6,183 nucleotides of DNA, taken from assembly GCA_965369635.1 (NCBI GenBank), contig CBDURC010000184.1, positions 1 to 6,183 on the forward strand, read 5' to 3'. The notes beneath the pieces are model-generated. The model did not search any database. It was not told where the DNA came from and saw nothing but the letters and a program-made list of their open reading frames with translations. The first letter of the stretch is position 1. The number at the start of each line of letters is the position of its first letter. Source of the stretch: UBA3071 sp965369635 (GTDB lineage Bacteria; Chloroflexota; Anaerolineae; UBA3071). This document shows, piece after piece, positions 3,497 through 6,183 of the stretch. Position numbers and translations under genes: made by a program.

Positions 3497-6183
3497 CAGG
3501 AACCGGCATCAGCCATGTGGCCATCTCAGCGTCCGCCGGCTCGGGCAAGACCTTCCAGCTTGCCCACCGCTACATAGGCCTGATGGCCAACGGGGTTAGC
3601 CCTGACCGCATCATCGCGCTAACGTTCTCGCGAAAGGCGGCGGGTGAGATATTCGATTCTATCGTCAAGTACCTCTGCGACGCCGCCGCTTCACCTGAGG
3701 GGGCTCACAAAGTCGCCCAACGAATCGGCAAGCCCGAGTTCCGACAACAGGACTTCCTGCAATTGCTGCGAAGGCTCTTGCTGAGCATCAACACACTGCA
3801 TATCAGCACGCTGGACAGCTTCACGGTGAGCATCCTCAAGTCATTCCCTATGGAGCTTGGCATTCCCTCGGCCTTCCAGATCATGGATAACGACAGTGGG
3901 GAGGCGAAGGCCGCCAGCCGCAAGGTGCTGGCCCTCATCTTCAACCATCGCCGTGCTCCCGAGGCAGCGCAGCAGGCATTTCTGGACGCCTTCAGACAGG
4001 CCACTTTCGGGGAGGAGACTAAGAACCTGGAGAAGAGCCTCGAAGCATTCATCACCGGCTTCAGAGAGCGCTACTGCTTCATGCCCGAAGCCGACACCTG
4101 GGGACAGGAGGATACGATATGGCCCGAGGGATCACCCTGGTTCGCACCGGTAGATGATCTCCCCACTGCCGCTGCTGAACTCAAAGCCTCGTTGCCCCCC
4201 AGTGGCTTCACAGAGAAGGCGCTGGATAGCCTCAACAAAATAATTGACTTCTGTTGCGGTTACGGCGAGTCATCATACTGGGATAGTGCCCTAGTTGGAA
4301 AAGCCGTCTTCCAGTCCCTTATGAACGGTCTTCAAGATCTGGAACGCGGCCAGCTGACACTGTCCTACAGTAAGCGAGACTACGCGCTGAGTGCCAGACA
4401 ATGCCAGCTTCTGTTCATGCTATTGAGCCATGTCATGGGCATAGAGCTCCGCGCCGCGCTGCGTAGGACACAGGGCATCTATCAAGTCCTGCACCAGTAC
4501 GAGCAGTTCTACGACGACATGGTCCGGCGCAGGGGACAACTCACGTTCACCGATGCTCAGTACTTACTGACTGCGGCCAACGAGTTCAGTTCCGGCAGTG
4601 TGCTCAGCCGTATGCCAGAACACGAGGCACGGCTCTACATAGACTATCGACTCGACTGCAAGCTGGACCACTGGCTACTCGACGAGTTCCAGGATACCAG
4701 CGACCTCCAGTGGGAAGTGCTGCGCAACCTTGCCGATGAGATACTGCAGGACGCCGGCGGGCAGCGCAGTTTCTTCTACGTGGGCGATGTTAAGCAGGCA
4801 ATCTACGGTTGGAGAGGCGGCAACGCCCGTCTCTTCGGCAAGATACTCGAGCAATACGAGGGCCGCATTGAGCAGATCCCTTTGAGCGTGTCCTTCCGTT
4901 CCTGTCAACCTGTTATCGACACCGTCAACCGCATATTTGGCAGCTTCGCCGATGATCAACTGCCTCAACAGGCTGTCACTGAATGGGAGAAGATCTGGCA
5001 GGAACACAAATGTCAAGCAGACATCGTACCCGGACAGGGCTATGCTGCACTCCTAGAGCCACCATGCCACGACGGCGAGGTCAAGCCCGGTGACGCAGAC
5101 AGATACCACGTGGTAGCCAGCCTTCTGAACGAGATCAAACCGCTGGACCGTGGCCTCTCAGTGGCGATCCTAGTACGTACCAATGATGTCGGCAAAGAGA
5201 TCGTTGATCATCTTCGCAGCGAATGTCCGGGAATGCCCGTTGTTCACGAGGGCCGAGCAGCCATCAAGGACAACCCGGTCGTCTCGGTCCTGCTGTCGCT
5301 TGTGAAGTTCGCCGCGCACCCCGGTGACACCTTCGCCTGGCGTCACGTCCAGATGAGCCCTCTTGACGGCCACTTGGCAAAGCAGGGGTTGCACAGAGAT
5401 AACCTGCCGCTCCTGTTATCGAAGGAGATACAGACGCATGGCTTTCAACCTTTCATTCGCCGTTGGGGAGCACAACTGAGTACAGATCAGCAACTGGACG
5501 ACTCCGGTCGTAAGCGCCTCAACGACCTCATCAATGCGGCCGGCGAATTCGACAGGACGGGAGCCAGGGATTGCGGCGACCTCCTGCGTTTCATCGATAA
5601 CTACCAGCTTCATGAACTCGGCATAGATAGTGTTGTACGTGTTATGACGGTATATCAGTCCAAGGGGCTGGGATTCGACATCGTTATTCTCCCCGACCTT
5701 CAGTCTGGCAATATGACCAAGGCTAGCTACCCGCCCTTCATCATCGCCCGCGACCCCGAAGCCGAGCGGCCGCTGTGGGCGTTGAAGATGCCTCGTGTTG
5801 CTGTTGCCGGGAGCGATCCCGTAGTGGCAGAGCAGGTGCAGAAGGCGAATGAAACTGCCTCTTTCGACGAGCTGTGCCTGCTGTATGTGGCCCTCACCAG
5901 GGCCAAACAGGGCCTTTACATGGTCACAGCCTTTCCCGGCAGGACTGCCAGCGCAGTGACACCTGCCGCCTTCCTGAAAGCGCAGCTGGTCGGCGACCCA
6001 AAGCCAACATGCGGTTCAGTCATCAAGATAATTGGTGAGGAGTTCACCTGTCTCTACCAAACAGGAGAACGTGACTGGTATCTCAGAGCCCCACGCAAAG
6101 GACAGCCGGTGAAACACGCTGAGCCACCTGAGCTATCCCGTGAATTCAGCAGGAAGCCCTCATTGAGACGCAGGCTTCTCGGC
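3493..6183 (+). CDS. AddA/UvrD-like superfamily 1A DNA helicase, C-terminus cut by window edge
   Basis: The 897 visible residues run open to the right edge. The protein is an ATP-driven 3'-5' DNA helicase, presumably the motor subunit paired with the AddB-like nuclease. All motifs are present: Walker A SASAGSGKT (12-20, K19), motif Ia LTFSRKAAGEI (43-53), Ic ISTLDSF (104-110), a GQLTFTD block (348-354), motif II LLDEFQDT (395-402; D397, E398), motif III VGDVKQAIYGWRGG (430-443), motif IV FRS (R469), motif V TVYQSKGLGFD (719-729) and motif VI LYVALTRAK (797-805, R803). The ASAGSGKT form and the neighbour point to AddA/RecB rather than UvrD or PcrA. Motif V has Tyr where most relatives have His and Gly where they have Glu; motif IV has Ser-Phe before Arg-Ser instead of Asn-Tyr. 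GTG at 3493 puts the Walker A at the usual distance; the next GTG (3517) would leave almost nothing before it. Full AddA is about 1,200 residues with a C-terminal nuclease; whether this one has it cannot be seen. Confidence 0.93.
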   Translation, partial: MTGTGISHVAISASAGSGKTFQLAHRYIGLMANGVSPDRIIALTFSRKAAGEIFDSIVKYLCDAAASPEGAHKVAQRIGKPEFRQQDFLQLLRRLLLSINTLHISTLDSFTVSILKSFPMELGIPSAFQIMDNDSGEAKAASRKVLALIFNHRRAPEAAQQAFLDAFRQATFGEETKNLEKSLEAFITGFRERYCFMPEADTWGQEDTIWPEGSPWFAPVDDLPTAAAELKASLPPSGFTEKALDSLNKIIDFCCGYGESSYWDSALVGKAVFQSLMNGLQDLERGQLTLSYSKRDYALSARQCQLLFMLLSHVMGIELRAALRRTQGIYQVLHQYEQFYDDMVRRRGQLTFTDAQYLLTAANEFSSGSVLSRMPEHEARLYIDYRLDCKLDHWLLDEFQDTSDLQWEVLRNLADEILQDAGGQRSFFYVGDVKQAIYGWRGGNARLFGKILEQYEGRIEQIPLSVSFRSCQPVIDTVNRIFGSFADDQLPQQAVTEWEKIWQEHKCQADIVPGQGYAALLEPPCHDGEVKPGDADRYHVVASLLNEIKPLDRGLSVAILVRTNDVGKEIVDHLRSECPGMPVVHEGRAAIKDNPVVSVLLSLVKFAAHPGDTFAWRHVQMSPLDGHLAKQGLHRDNLPLLLSKEIQTHGFQPFIRRWGAQLSTDQQLDDSGRKRLNDLINAAGEFDRTGARDCGDLLRFIDNYQLHELGIDSVVRVMTVYQSKGLGFDIVILPDLQSGNMTKASYPPFIIARDPEAERPLWALKMPRVAVAGSDPVVAEQVQKANETASFDELCLLYVALTRAKQGLYMVTAFPGRTASAVTPAAFLKAQLVGDPKPTCGSVIKIIGEEFTCLYQTGERDWYLRAPRKGQPVKHAEPPELSREFSRKPSLRRRLLG

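Noticed and set aside
3705..5613. Open frames on both strands within the helicase gene
   Set aside because: They overlap the continuous helicase frame that carries all SF1 motifs; none shows a recognisable domain or a good ribosome binding site.
635..6183. Anti-phage defence system made of a nuclease and a helicase
   Set aside because: The subunit architecture, gene order and overlap fit housekeeping AddAB-type repair. The only mobile-element sign is the old IS debris upstream, and no other defence genes are visible.

Overview
The window is bacterial DNA of fairly high GC content. It is dominated by a two-gene unit for an AddAB/RecBCD-like DNA end-processing complex, preceded by a non-coding stretch of about 630 bases that holds the debris of an IS3-family insertion sequence. 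Both genes are on the + strand, and together they fill everything from 635 to the right edge. The protein signatures (an N-terminal 'RHFLGWD', an 'FWPP...YEDFE..LF' tail in the nuclease, and 'QSKGLGFD' in the helicase) recall the AddAB-like pairs I associate with the Verrucomicrobia/PVC group. That taxonomic guess rests on memory of family patterns only and is tentative.

Layout. Bases 1-29 form a rho-independent terminator for a gene that ends left of the window. Bases 30-204 show no gene. Bases 205-436 are an IS3-type remnant: a left-end-like sequence, a strong ribosome binding site, the first 41 codons of OrfA ending in a premature stop, and a second, more decayed copy of part of the OrfA start. 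A second imperfect repeat (136-170 against 223-261) suggests that the left-end region was also present twice. Bases 437-552 show nothing recognisable. A sigma-70-like promoter with a perfect TATAAT lies at 553-580, followed by a short leader and a GAGGGA ribosome binding site.

Bases 635-3496 encode a 953-residue AddB-like protein. It has an inactive helicase-like N-terminal half and a C-terminal PD-(D/E)XK nuclease with all the expected catalytic residues. Bases 3493 to the right edge encode at least 897 residues of a UvrD/AddA-like superfamily 1A helicase with every helicase motif visible; its C-terminus lies outside the window. The two genes overlap by four bases (GTGA), as expected for subunits made in fixed ratio.

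The two products probably act as one complex that binds double-strand DNA ends, unwinds them with the helicase and trims the strands with the nuclease to prepare 3' single strands for RecA. Compared with Bacillus AddAB, the AddB-like subunit lacks a Walker A motif and lacks the C-terminal cysteine cluster that holds the iron-sulfur centre. I see no clear sign of a wholly new system. The points most worth checking are the unusual build of this AddAB-like pair, whether the helicase has a second nuclease domain beyond the edge, and the nested IS3 remnants upstream.
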